Positions 16,141 to 22,444 of a stretch of DNA of 64,000 nt are shown piece by piece (the first letter of the stretch is position 1; every line of letters starts with the position of its first letter). The position numbers and the translations under genes are program-made. Origin of the DNA: Acidobacteriota bacterium (GTDB lineage: Bacteria > Acidobacteriota > Terriglobia > Terriglobales > Acidobacteriaceae). The notes beneath the pieces are model-generated. The model did no database searches and had not been told where the DNA came from. It saw only the letters and a list, made by a program, of their open reading frames with translations. The stretch is from positions 124,001-188,000 of the forward strand of contig PJLO01000003.1 of the NCBI GenBank assembly GCA_003010405.1, in the 5' to 3' direction.

Positions 16141-16404
16141 TTACCTCGTCAGCGCCAGCAGCAGCGCGAAGCTCGCCAGGCCGCCGATGGCTAAAGTTGT
16201 GTTCGACTGCGATTCCAGCCAGTTTGTGGCCGTGCCTCCCGAATCGTTGCTTTTATCCTTGCTCTTGTCTTTCGAGCTGGACCCCGAGGCAGAGCCTGAA
16301 CTGGAAAACGCATTCTTGACATTGCCCGCCGTCTCGGCGCCCTTATTCGCCACGTTCAGCATGTTGGTTAAAAAATTCCCATCTCCAAGTCGACGAACGT
16401 ACAT
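16141..16404 (-). CDS. small protein with C-terminal membrane tail (family member 4)
   Basis: 87 residues from the ATG at 16404, chosen because the sequence then begins MYVRRLGDGNF like its relatives and GGAGG lies ten bases upstream. An in-frame ATG at 16440 would sit in the promoter region. A short helix is followed by a Ser/Lys/Asp linker and the tail LAIGGLASFALLLALTR. It is the first gene of a leftward run and is divergent from the exported protein at 16479. Confidence 0.65.
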   Translation of the reverse strand: MYVRRLGDGNFLTNMLNVANKGAETAGNVKNAFSSSGSASGSSSKDKSKDKSNDSGGTATNWLESQSNTTLAIGGLASFALLLALTR

Positions 16405-16478
16405 ATCAGGCGGCCCTCCGTTCCGGATTGCGATGCACACTTTTTTCGCTTAAACTTTCAGCTACTCTGGAGGAACTG
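16405..16478. promoter_or_regulatory. divergent promoter region with the 16-bp motif TGCACACTTTTTTCGC
   Basis: The motif occupies 16434-16449, and exact copies lie at 22252-22267 and 22337-22352. Here it sits between the ribosome sites of a leftward and a rightward gene, where an operator or promoter element would be expected. Confidence 0.5.
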
Positions 16479-16868
16479 ATGAAATTGCTCGCCTGTGCCG
16501 TGCTGCTATGTTCGGCGGCTTTCGCGCAATACCCGCCCGCTCCCGCCGCCACGCCTGCCGTGCCAGCTCCGTCCCCGTCTTCGCAGTGCATCATTGTTAA
16601 AAGCAGCGGCAATTTCAGCGGACGGTTTGTCTTGTCCGCGGCTGTCTCTCCCGGAGGACGGTTTGTACTGGTCGATTCGTACGGCGTTAAAGGCACGCAA
16701 ATGGTCTTCAAGCGCAAGGACATAGAGCTGCTGCAAAGCGCCAACGTTAAAGTCGTTGTGCTGCAAACTAAGTACACACAAACGGAACTCGACTCGGCTC
16801 GCGCAAGCTGCGCCGCCTCCGGTGCCCCCGTCCCTGTCCCCTCAACCACTGCCCCATCAAAACAATGA
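16479..16868 (+). CDS. small exported protein
   Basis: 129 residues from the ATG at 16479 with GGAGG five bases upstream. A signal peptide (to about residue 17, AFAQ) is followed by a Pro/Ala linker. A compact domain then has two Cys (QCIIV and ARASCAAS) that could form a disulfide, strands FVLSAAVSPGGRFVLVDSYG, and a Pro/Ser/Thr tail. It is one of the few rightward genes in the left half of the element. It is coupled by an ATGA overlap to the lipoprotein gene downstream. Perhaps a surface-exclusion or lysogeny-conversion product rather than a virion part; no family is known to me. Confidence 0.7.
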   Translation: MKLLACAVLLCSAAFAQYPPAPAATPAVPAPSPSSQCIIVKSSGNFSGRFVLSAAVSPGGRFVLVDSYGVKGTQMVFKRKDIELLQSANVKVVVLQTKYTQTELDSARASCAASGAPVPVPSTTAPSKQ

Positions 16869-17557
16869 AGGCCCGCACTTTCTTCGCAACGCTTGCGCTG
16901 ATGCTCGTCACCATCGGCTGTACCGACATGGGAAACCCTGAGTCTGTCGCTCGCCAGGCCGACGAGGCTATCCGTCCATATTTCCCCAACGTGCGCACCA
17001 GAGTTTTTCCGGATGAGGGAATCATCGTTGCTTTTACCTGTTCGCTGGGGACGGGGTCGCAACTCAGTCGCACGGTCGCCGAAATGCTCCCTAATATTAA
17101 GGAATTTTCTTCTCTCAAGACGCTTCGCAATTGGGGGGGCATTTTCGGCTCGCATACGTACGGAATCGTGGCTTTGGGTTTTGAGGATTCGATGGTGACC
17201 TACAATATCGACACCGGAGAATCCAAGATGGGAACAAGCCTCGGTCAGAAATATATTGCCGATTACAAATCTGAGTGTGGACTCTCTGAAAGCCGCACCG
17301 GAGGCTATGCGATGCTCGGGACATGGCGCGTTGAATTCACTCTGAACGACGTTCCGCAGACTACCACGTGGTGGGATACGCTTGGAGAATTCGATAAGTC
17401 TGAACGATTCGCGCAAAATCCTTCTCCAGAGGTCACGGCACGCGAGGGCATCATCCGTAGCTACATGGCTGCGAGAAACTGGAAGGACATAAAACTCACG
17501 CTTGTTTCCGTCAAGGCGGTGCCCATCCCGTCGCGATATTTGGAACAAGTTCACTAG
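16865..17557 (+). CDS. lipoprotein of unknown function
   Basis: 230 residues. The N-terminus is a lipoprotein signal (MKARTFFATLALMLVTIGC, Cys near 19). The mature part is a mixed alpha/beta globular domain with conserved-looking blocks PYFPNVRTRVFPDEGIIVAF, GIVALGFEDSMVTYNIDT and RVEFTLN. It overlaps the preceding exported-protein gene by ATGA and its stop overlaps the convergent gene at 17554 by four bases. A lipoprotein on a provirus suggests lysogenic conversion (for example superinfection exclusion), which is inference. Confidence 0.75.
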   Translation: MKARTFFATLALMLVTIGCTDMGNPESVARQADEAIRPYFPNVRTRVFPDEGIIVAFTCSLGTGSQLSRTVAEMLPNIKEFSSLKTLRNWGGIFGSHTYGIVALGFEDSMVTYNIDTGESKMGTSLGQKYIADYKSECGLSESRTGGYAMLGTWRVEFTLNDVPQTTTWWDTLGEFDKSERFAQNPSPEVTAREGIIRSYMAARNWKDIKLTLVSVKAVPIPSRYLEQVH

Positions 17558-17913
17558 CGTCCTCCCGCTATTGCCAGCACGGACAGCAACCCTATGCCAC
17601 CTAAAGCTATGGTTGTTGGTGAGACGTTGCTCAAGAAGTTTCCGGTAGATGAAGGGGATTTCGACTTCGGCACGGCAGACTTTGTTAGGGCATAGTTGCC
17701 ATTGCCGACGTTGGTGATTACTTTACCTACATCCTCTTTGGTCACGGTAAACGAATCCCCGCTCTTGTCATTTTTTCCGCATAGCCACTGTCCCTGAGTA
17801 TTAGGGTCATCAACGCAGGACACGGAATTCGGGTCATTACCACCACCGAGCCTGCGTCCACCGCACCCGCTGAGACATCCGCTCATCCGCGTTATTGGTC
17901 TCCTGATGTACAT
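17554..17913 (-). CDS. small Cys-containing protein with C-terminal membrane tail (family member 5)
   Basis: 119 residues; GGGAGG lies about ten bases before the ATG. The opening MYIRRPITRMSGCLSGCGG runs into RRLGGGND, then a loop SCVDDPNTQGQWLCGKN comparable to SCWLDSNTGARVCGGG of the 230-residue relative. A beta-rich part (DSFTVTKEDVGKVITNVG) and a Lys/Ser linker lead to the tail IALGGIGLLSVLAIAGGR. The duplicated Cys-loop is direct evidence that these proteins are related and not just similar in composition. Confidence 0.7.
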   Translation of the reverse strand: MYIRRPITRMSGCLSGCGGRRLGGGNDPNSVSCVDDPNTQGQWLCGKNDKSGDSFTVTKEDVGKVITNVGNGNYALTKSAVPKSKSPSSTGNFLSNVSPTTIALGGIGLLSVLAIAGGR

Positions 17914-17936
17914 CTATTCCGGACCTCCCGTTCTGC

Positions 17937-17942
17937 GATAAT
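17937..17942 (+). promoter_or_regulatory. -10 element of a leaderless promoter
   Basis: An extended -10 (TGCGATAAT, 17934-17942 region) is followed by TGCTGGC and the ATG at 17950, with no ribosome site. The arrangement copies the host promoter at 32-43. Confidence 0.45.
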
Positions 17943-17949
17943 TGCTGGC

Positions 17950-18294
17950 ATGAACAGCACAGGTTTTTTTGAGTCTTACTTTCTGCTGTATGTGAGCTTG
18001 CAGCCCTTTCTGCTGAATCGAGCTGGTCAATATAAACTGGCCGGGTTCAGCACTTATCTCGCCGTTCCCACCGCAGCTGTGGCGATATGGAAAATCTTCA
18101 CCGCCGTCCGTAAGCAACTCGATTCGCGAGCCCTGCGACCGCTGGAGGAGCTTCCGCCCGGATATACCCTTTCCACTCAGTCCGTTGCCGCGCAACTGAA
18201 GATCCCCGAACAGCGCGCCGCCAAGATGCTGCACCGGCTGAAAAAGCTCGGAATGGTTGAGCAAGTAAGCAGCGTCAACTGGCGTGCCCGCTAA
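17950..18294 (+). CDS. membrane-bound winged-helix regulator
   Basis: 114 residues. The first 50 are hydrophobic and aromatic (FFESYFLLYVSLQPFLL, TYLAVPTAAVAIWKIF), probably one or two membrane helices. The last 45 form a helix-turn-helix of winged type (LSTQSVAAQLKIPEQRAAKMLHRLKKLGMVEQV). It is the only rightward gene here with its own leaderless promoter, and so may be expressed in the lysogen. A membrane-tethered DNA-binding protein could sense envelope state and control the leftward late genes. The opposite frame is open but low in complexity and antisense. Confidence 0.65.
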   Translation: MNSTGFFESYFLLYVSLQPFLLNRAGQYKLAGFSTYLAVPTAAVAIWKIFTAVRKQLDSRALRPLEELPPGYTLSTQSVAAQLKIPEQRAAKMLHRLKKLGMVEQVSSVNWRAR

Positions 18295-18305
18295 CACAGT
18301 CGCCA

Positions 18306-18569
18306 TCATCTGCGTCCTCCCAGGGTGATCAGTAATGCTGCCCCGCTCATTGCGAGCATTGCCAGCTGCGAGTTGCTCATCGTATCCAGAACGTTTTGTG
18401 GCTGCTGAACCTTCGACCCGCCACCTGCTCCACCGCCCCCGGTGGGGATTTTCGACACCAATGCGCCGGCTGCAGGCCCTCCGATCTCTCCCGCGGCGAT
18501 ACCGGACGCAAACTTGGCAGCTTTAAAGAACCCGCCCCAGAACCCCAGGCTTTGCGTGCGCACGTACAT
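18306..18569 (-). CDS. small protein with C-terminal membrane tail (family member 6)
   Basis: 87 residues from the ATG at 18569 (one codon later than an alternative ATG at 18572; both overlap the upstream stop). It opens MYVRTQSLGFWGGFFKAAKF. A Gly-rich helical part and linker follow, and it ends LAMLAMSGAALLITLGGRR. The long frame that extends upstream to 19253 is an antisense-like artefact lying across the transglutaminase gene. Confidence 0.65.
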   Translation of the reverse strand: MYVRTQSLGFWGGFFKAAKFASGIAAGEIGGPAAGALVSKIPTGGGGAGGGSKVQQPQNVLDTMSNSQLAMLAMSGAALLITLGGRR

Positions 18570-19384
18570 CATCGCTTTCTCAGCAGCGCGAGCGCTGCCA
18601 CAGTTGCCACCAGTCCGCCGACGGCAAGGGTGCTCATGGAGGTTCCCACGCTTCCGGTAATGCCTCCCGGCATGCTCTGGGCGCTGAAGTTCGTTGTGTT
18701 GCCTCCGTTGCGGAACGAGGCTGCTATGTTCGACGCGGACTGGCCAATGGAGTTTATAACGCCGACCCAATCTTTTGCCTTCTGGCCCAACGGTTGCTGG
18801 TCGGCCTGCTGCTGTGTCTGTTGCTCCGGTGGATCTCCCAGCGCAAGCCCGGAGAGCCCGCCTCCCCAGATTCTTGCCCGCAGCGCGCGCGGCGCTTCCC
18901 ATCCTGGCGAAGACCAGGGCACGGTGGTATCGAGCGGAAGCCATTGCACAATCTTGTTTCCCCGGCGCAGGCCCGCCAGTGCATAGACGTGAGTGAAGGT
19001 ATCGGGATTGAGCGGGTCGGTCGAAATGGTTTTGAATCGCGCCGGAATGCCGATGGATCGGAGGAGGGCTGCAATCAGGGTTGCATGATCGTCGCAGTCT
19101 CCGGCGCGAACCTGCAGCGTGACGAGTGGAGTCTGCACGGTCTCCGAGTACTCGCCGCGAAATCGGATGTTGCGTTTGACGGCCCGGAAGATGGCCTCGG
19201 CCTGCATGTAGTCGTCGCGATCGCGGGCGTCTTTTGTCGCATCGAGCGCCCACACGCGCACGTCGGCGCTGAGCGCGCCTTCTCTTCCGATGGCAGCTGC
19301 CTGCATGGCGTCGATGGTCAACTTTACGCCGGAGTCGCCGCTAGGTAGCCCAAGATGTCTTGAATGGAATTGCTGTACGCGCAT
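18569..19384 (-). CDS. transglutaminase-like protein with C-terminal membrane tail (family member 7)
   Basis: 271 residues. Residues 50-155 form a transglutaminase/cysteine-protease-like core: Cys97 in AGDCDDHATL, His132 in FTHVYAL and Asp152 in PLDTTV give the expected triad. A Gln-rich linker (QQTQQQADQQ) and helical part follow, then the tail LAVGGLVATVAALALLRKR. This adds an enzyme to the tail-anchored series. It could cross-link or trim proteins on the virion or host envelope. It opens MRVQQFHSRHLGLP and is the first gene of the leftward late operon, preceded by a structured leader. Confidence 0.8.
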   Translation of the reverse strand: MRVQQFHSRHLGLPSGDSGVKLTIDAMQAAAIGREGALSADVRVWALDATKDARDRDDYMQAEAIFRAVKRNIRFRGEYSETVQTPLVTLQVRAGDCDDHATLIAALLRSIGIPARFKTISTDPLNPDTFTHVYALAGLRRGNKIVQWLPLDTTVPWSSPGWEAPRALRARIWGGGLSGLALGDPPEQQTQQQADQQPLGQKAKDWVGVINSIGQSASNIAASFRNGGNTTNFSAQSMPGGITGSVGTSMSTLAVGGLVATVAALALLRKR

Positions 19385-19403
19385 CGCGGTCCTTTTTCAG
19401 AGC

Positions 19404-19470
19404 CGTCCCCGCAATCGCGCGCATGAAATCCGTCCCGGGAAACATACGAGCAATGCGGGGACGGATTTTG
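19404..19470 (-). promoter_or_regulatory. leader with two mutually exclusive hairpins
   Basis: In the minus-strand transcript upstream of 19384, AAATCCGTCCC can pair perfectly with GGGACGGATTT. The overlapping CCGTCCCCGCA can pair perfectly with TGCGGGGACGG. Both stems are 11 bp and share the same 5' strand, so only one can form. Neither is followed by a U-tract. This is the layout of a switch or attenuator, not of a plain terminator. Confidence 0.5.
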
Positions 19471-19604
19471 TTTGGCGGTGATACCGCCTGGTGAAGCCGG
19501 CTGTTTTTCCAGCTCTCACATTAAATACCTGCAGCTCACAACGTATGCGGTAATCTATCACGATCAACTCGCAATTGTTCGCGCCACGCCTTAAAAAAAG
19601 TAGG

Positions 19605-19622
19605 CGCTACTGTACAGTAGCG
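19605..19622. promoter_or_regulatory. 18-bp perfect palindrome, candidate operator
   Basis: CGCTACTGTACAGTAGCG is a perfect palindrome in the 350-bp divergent region between the late operon (19384, leftward) and the 467-residue gene (19737, rightward). Two direct copies of GTGTACTG follow at 19633-19640 and 19643-19650 and share the half-site core. The TACTGTACAGTA core resembles, but is shorter than, a LexA-type box. Confidence 0.55.
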
Positions 19623-19710
19623 TCGCCGCGCCGTGTACTGGCGTGTACTGAAACAAAACTTGCATGTTTTCAGCATCTACTTTCGTGCTTTTGTTCGCTA
19701 CGCTCTGACT

Positions 19711-19724
19711 TGTTGACGTAAACA
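19711..19724 (+). promoter_or_regulatory. parS-like palindromic word, copy 4 (intergenic)
   Basis: TGTTGACGTAAACA, identical to 14243-14256 on the other strand. It is the only clearly intergenic copy and lies 12 bases before the ATG at 19737, overlapping the expected transcription start or leader of that gene. Confidence 0.5.
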
Positions 19725-19736
19725 ACCGGAGAACAA

Positions 19737-21140
19737 ATGGCCGAACGAAGACCACGACGCCGAACCTCGCCAGGCGAAGACGTGCCCTTGATGTCTGACA
19801 TCATTGATTCCGAGCAGCCAGCATCGGACGATCCCCGCGCCGATCTCGACTTCTTTGGCTACATGAAATCGCTGACCGATGCCGAGCTGAACGACCGGGT
19901 CATCTACATCTACCGCCAGGAGCCAGCCATCCGCAACCCACCTGGAACGGGAAACTACATCGAGAAGGTCATTCCGCCAATCGACGAGGATTACCTCAAA
20001 CAGCATCATGGCGGAGGCCAGTATCTCCTCTGGCTGAAGACGATCTCCGACTCGAAGAACGACCGCAAGTGCGTCTTCCGCGTCGACGGCCCGCCGAAAA
20101 TTCCAGCCGGCACAACCCTGCTCGACGGCAACACCGGGGCTCCGATTGCGCCGTCCGCCGGAGCTGGGAACGCGGCGGTGGCCAGCACCGAAAACATTGT
20201 GCGCGACGTTCTGCAGTCGATCATCCCTCTGATCAACAAGAGCACCGCAAGCCCCGACGAGGTGCTGAATACCGGCATGGCCACCATGCGCAAGGCCATG
20301 GAAAACGCGGTCGACATCATGGGCTCGGCAGCAAAGAAGCAGAGCGAGTCGGCCACGGGGAACCCCTTGACCGACATGCTGATGAAACAGGCTCTGGAAA
20401 ACCTGCTCCACCCGCCACAGCGCAACCCCATGGAAGAATTCAAGGTCATGCTGCAGACAATGCGAGAGATGCAGGGACTCACCGGGGAAGCAGCATCGCC
20501 TCGCCGCAACGGCATCCTAGACGACCTGAAAGGCGTTGCCGAAATATTGAAGTCCGACACGGACGGGACCATCCGCAACGTGCTTTTCGGACGCGACGAG
20601 CACGAGCCGCCATCGCTCGGAGCGGGCTTGTTGAAGATCGGCGAAGCGATCCTCACGCGGCGTCCGGACATCATCGACTCCGCGGCCAACCTCATTGCCC
20701 GCGCATCCAGCGCGGTACCGCCGCAAACGAACCATCCTGCTCCGGTTCTGACCGGAGTCAGTCCCCATGAGCCAGCGCCGGTATATCCCGCCGCGCCAGC
20801 GCCGAAGCCACAGCCAACTCAGGAGGAACAGATGATCGCTGGAATTCTTCAGGCCATCGCGCGCGGATACAACGGCGGAAACACCGGCGACGCCGTCGCC
20901 ATCAGCCTGCAGATGATCTTCCCGCAGGAGGTTGCGCAGTTCGCGCAATATCTGCAACTCCCGGACGCGATGGTGATGGGATGGCTGCGCTCGCAGCCTG
21001 CAATCGCGGTGATTGTGAACGCGCCGGACTTTCCGGAGTTCTACACCGATTTCAAACGCCAGATGCTCACGCCGCCCGAGGACCCGGCTGAGGCCGTGGA
21101 ACCTCCCGAGCAGGCGGAGGCCGGGGAAGGGGATCAATAA
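19737..21140 (+). CDS. phage-type protein with N-terminal beta domain and long helical region
   Basis: 467 residues; GGAG five bases before the ATG. Residues 40-115 carry a beta domain (DRVIYIYRQEPAIR, GNYIEKVIPPIDEDYLKQHHGGGQYLLWLK, RKCVFRVDG). I recall this pattern from virus proteins, but it has no name I can vouch for. Residues 150-330 are helical and rich in Met/Ala (IVRDVLQSIIPLINK, MATMRKAMENAVDIM). A Pro/Ala linker and a C-terminal helical domain follow, with a strongly acidic end. The acidic, helical, long build would suit a scaffold or an internal protein. It starts the only rightward operon, alongside hicBA. Confidence 0.7.
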   Translation: MAERRPRRRTSPGEDVPLMSDIIDSEQPASDDPRADLDFFGYMKSLTDAELNDRVIYIYRQEPAIRNPPGTGNYIEKVIPPIDEDYLKQHHGGGQYLLWLKTISDSKNDRKCVFRVDGPPKIPAGTTLLDGNTGAPIAPSAGAGNAAVASTENIVRDVLQSIIPLINKSTASPDEVLNTGMATMRKAMENAVDIMGSAAKKQSESATGNPLTDMLMKQALENLLHPPQRNPMEEFKVMLQTMREMQGLTGEAASPRRNGILDDLKGVAEILKSDTDGTIRNVLFGRDEHEPPSLGAGLLKIGEAILTRRPDIIDSAANLIARASSAVPPQTNHPAPVLTGVSPHEPAPVYPAAPAPKPQPTQEEQMIAGILQAIARGYNGGNTGDAVAISLQMIFPQEVAQFAQYLQLPDAMVMGWLRSQPAIAVIVNAPDFPEFYTDFKRQMLTPPEDPAEAVEPPEQAEAGEGDQ

Positions 21141-21220
21141 GCTTTTCGCTGGGGAGCGGAAGCGGGCTGCAGGGTATCGCAGCCCGATGTTTTACCCATA
21201 AACAGGGATCGGATGCGAGT

Positions 21221-21226
21221 TATAAT
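21221..21226 (+). promoter_or_regulatory. -10 element of a leaderless hicB promoter
   Basis: TATAAT is followed by GCCAGCA and the ATG at 21234. The spacing places the transcription start at the codon itself, and an upstream in-frame ATG at 21213 would lie inside the promoter. Confidence 0.5.
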
Positions 21227-21233
21227 GCCAGCA

Positions 21234-21473
21234 ATGCCAGCCAAGAAAAAAGCGCGCAAACGCAACCCAGTCACCCGCCTTCATGTAGAGCTGGAGCGCG
21301 AGACTGATGGACGATGGATCGCAGATGTCCCTGAACTCCCCGGTGTAATGACCTATGGCAAAACAAAAGACGAGGCCCAGCGCAATGCTCAGGCGCTCGC
21401 CTTGCGAGTGATTGCCAAGATGCTGGAGGAGGGCGAGTTGAAACAGGCATCTGTCTCGTTTGCAGTAGCGTGA
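21234..21473 (+). CDS. hicB: HicB-family antitoxin
   Basis: 79 residues from the leaderless ATG at 21234. The partial RNase-H-like fold typical of HicB is visible: LHVELERETDGRWIADVPELPGVMTYGKTKDEAQRNAQALAL. A basic N-terminal arm MPAKKKARKRNPVTR carries the same RNP motif seen in other proteins of the element. It would neutralise the HicA toxin encoded downstream with a GTGA overlap, and probably represses the pair. Antitoxin-first order is the less common one for hic loci. Confidence 0.85.
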   Translation: MPAKKKARKRNPVTRLHVELERETDGRWIADVPELPGVMTYGKTKDEAQRNAQALALRVIAKMLEEGELKQASVSFAVA

Positions 21474-21685
21474 GCCAATGGCCAGCGACCAAAGCCCGCC
21501 TGGTAAAGAAAGCCCTCTTTAGTATTGGCTGGAAGAAGCTTCGCCAGGAAGGGACCTCGCACATGATTTTGCAGCATCCAAAACACGGGCTGTATGTGTG
21601 GGCATTCCATGACTCGGTAGAGATCGGCCCCCGCATGATGAAACGTATTGCCGATAAAACCGGCCTCACTCCCGAAGATCTGTAA
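21470..21685 (+). CDS. hicA: HicA-family mRNA interferase toxin
   Basis: 71 residues from a GTG that overlaps the hicB stop. The small double-stranded-RNA-binding-like fold is complete: VKKALFSIGWKKLRQEGTSHMIL with the catalytic His in GTSHMIL, then PKHGLYVWAFHDSVEIGPRMMKRIADKTGL. HicA cleaves mRNA when freed from HicB. On this element the pair would stabilise the provirus or act in abortive defence. Confidence 0.85.
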   Translation: MSQWPATKARLVKKALFSIGWKKLRQEGTSHMILQHPKHGLYVWAFHDSVEIGPRMMKRIADKTGLTPEDL

Positions 21686-22251
21686 GAAACTCACTCCGGA
21701 ATCAACCTCAACCGACTGTTCCGCACGTGAAAATATTCGCCGAGCGCGCCTCCGGTAAGCTCTTTCGTCCCTTGCACTGTTTTGTACAGCTGGAATGAAA
21801 GATGTAGTAACCCGTCCATACGCCTTTGCCGTTGCCTTTGCTGTTGTTCTTACGGACAGTTCAATCCATCGGATACATTTATTTGTGCGGTGCGGTTTGG
21901 CATGGCAGTTGCCCTCACACCTCAAGGGAAGGTTTTGTTTTTTTCGTTTGGTAGGGCAGTGCAGCTTGGATGAGCAGGGATAAAAAGAATAAGGGCGGAG
22001 CCCGCCGCTCGCGATAGCGAGCATCCTTCTAAACCCCACAGGACTTCCGGGATATTCACAGCATCCACAAATTGTAGGTCCAAAACATTCTCTCAACTGT
22101 TCTTACATCTACAAACAACATCTCATCTGTAATCGACTTCCAGCTACAAAGGAGATCGAAGTTTTGAAACAAGGCTCGGTAAAATCGATACAAAGCACTC
22201 GGAAATATTGATACATACTTTGCCTGAAACCGGCGCTCCAAACCTGTTATC

Positions 22252-22352
22252 TGCACACTTTTTTCGCGCTTGCCGCACATGCAAATTCCTAATGCAAGGC
22301 AGCGACCGAGACAAACATTTTCCATACGGCGCTACCTGCACACTTTTTTCGC
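22252..22352 (+). repeat. two direct copies of a 16-bp motif (iteron-like)
   Basis: TGCACACTTTTTTCGC at 22252-22267 and 22337-22352, 85 bp apart start to start; the third exact copy is in the divergent promoter region at 16434-16449. A degenerate copy (GCACACTTTCTC) lies in the loop of the terminator at about 22396-22407. Confidence 0.65.
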
Positions 22353-22379
22353 AACCGATGGAATCAGCGTCAGATGTAA

Positions 22380-22436
22380 AAAGCGCTGGACAAGGCACAC
22401 TTTCTCCCTTGGTCCAGCGCTCTCATTTTATTTTTT
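22380..22436. terminator. strong bidirectional intrinsic terminator
   Basis: AGCGCTGGAC-AAGG pairs with CCTTGGTCCAGCGCT, with one unpaired base. It is followed on the plus strand by CTCATTTTATTTTTTG and on the minus strand by TTTTTACATC. It ends the leftward early operon right after the initiator gene and stops rightward transcripts. Confidence 0.85.
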
Positions 22437-22444
22437 GTTTGTGG

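Larger units (their letters stand above)
21686..22444. other. 759-bp gene-free region, candidate replication origin
   Basis: No credible gene is present on either strand. The right part (about 22060-22210) is A+T-rich for this element. It is followed by two exact copies of TGCACACTTTTTTCGC (22252-22267, 22337-22352), each preceded by GGCGCT and CTG, and by a strong terminator. The initiator-like gene ends at 22445. Repeats, A+T-rich DNA and an adjacent initiator are the usual setting of an origin. A small RNA ending at the terminator is an alternative. Confidence 0.4.

Noticed and set aside
16406..17554. 382-codon minus-strand frame opposite the exported-protein and lipoprotein genes
   Set aside because: Plus-strand genes have signal peptides, a lipobox and a GGAGG site; the minus frame does not.
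18306..19253. 315-codon minus-strand frame extending upstream of the 87-residue tail-anchored protein
   Set aside because: The extra part is an Arg/His/Pro-rich shadow of the transglutaminase gene; the real start is at 18569.
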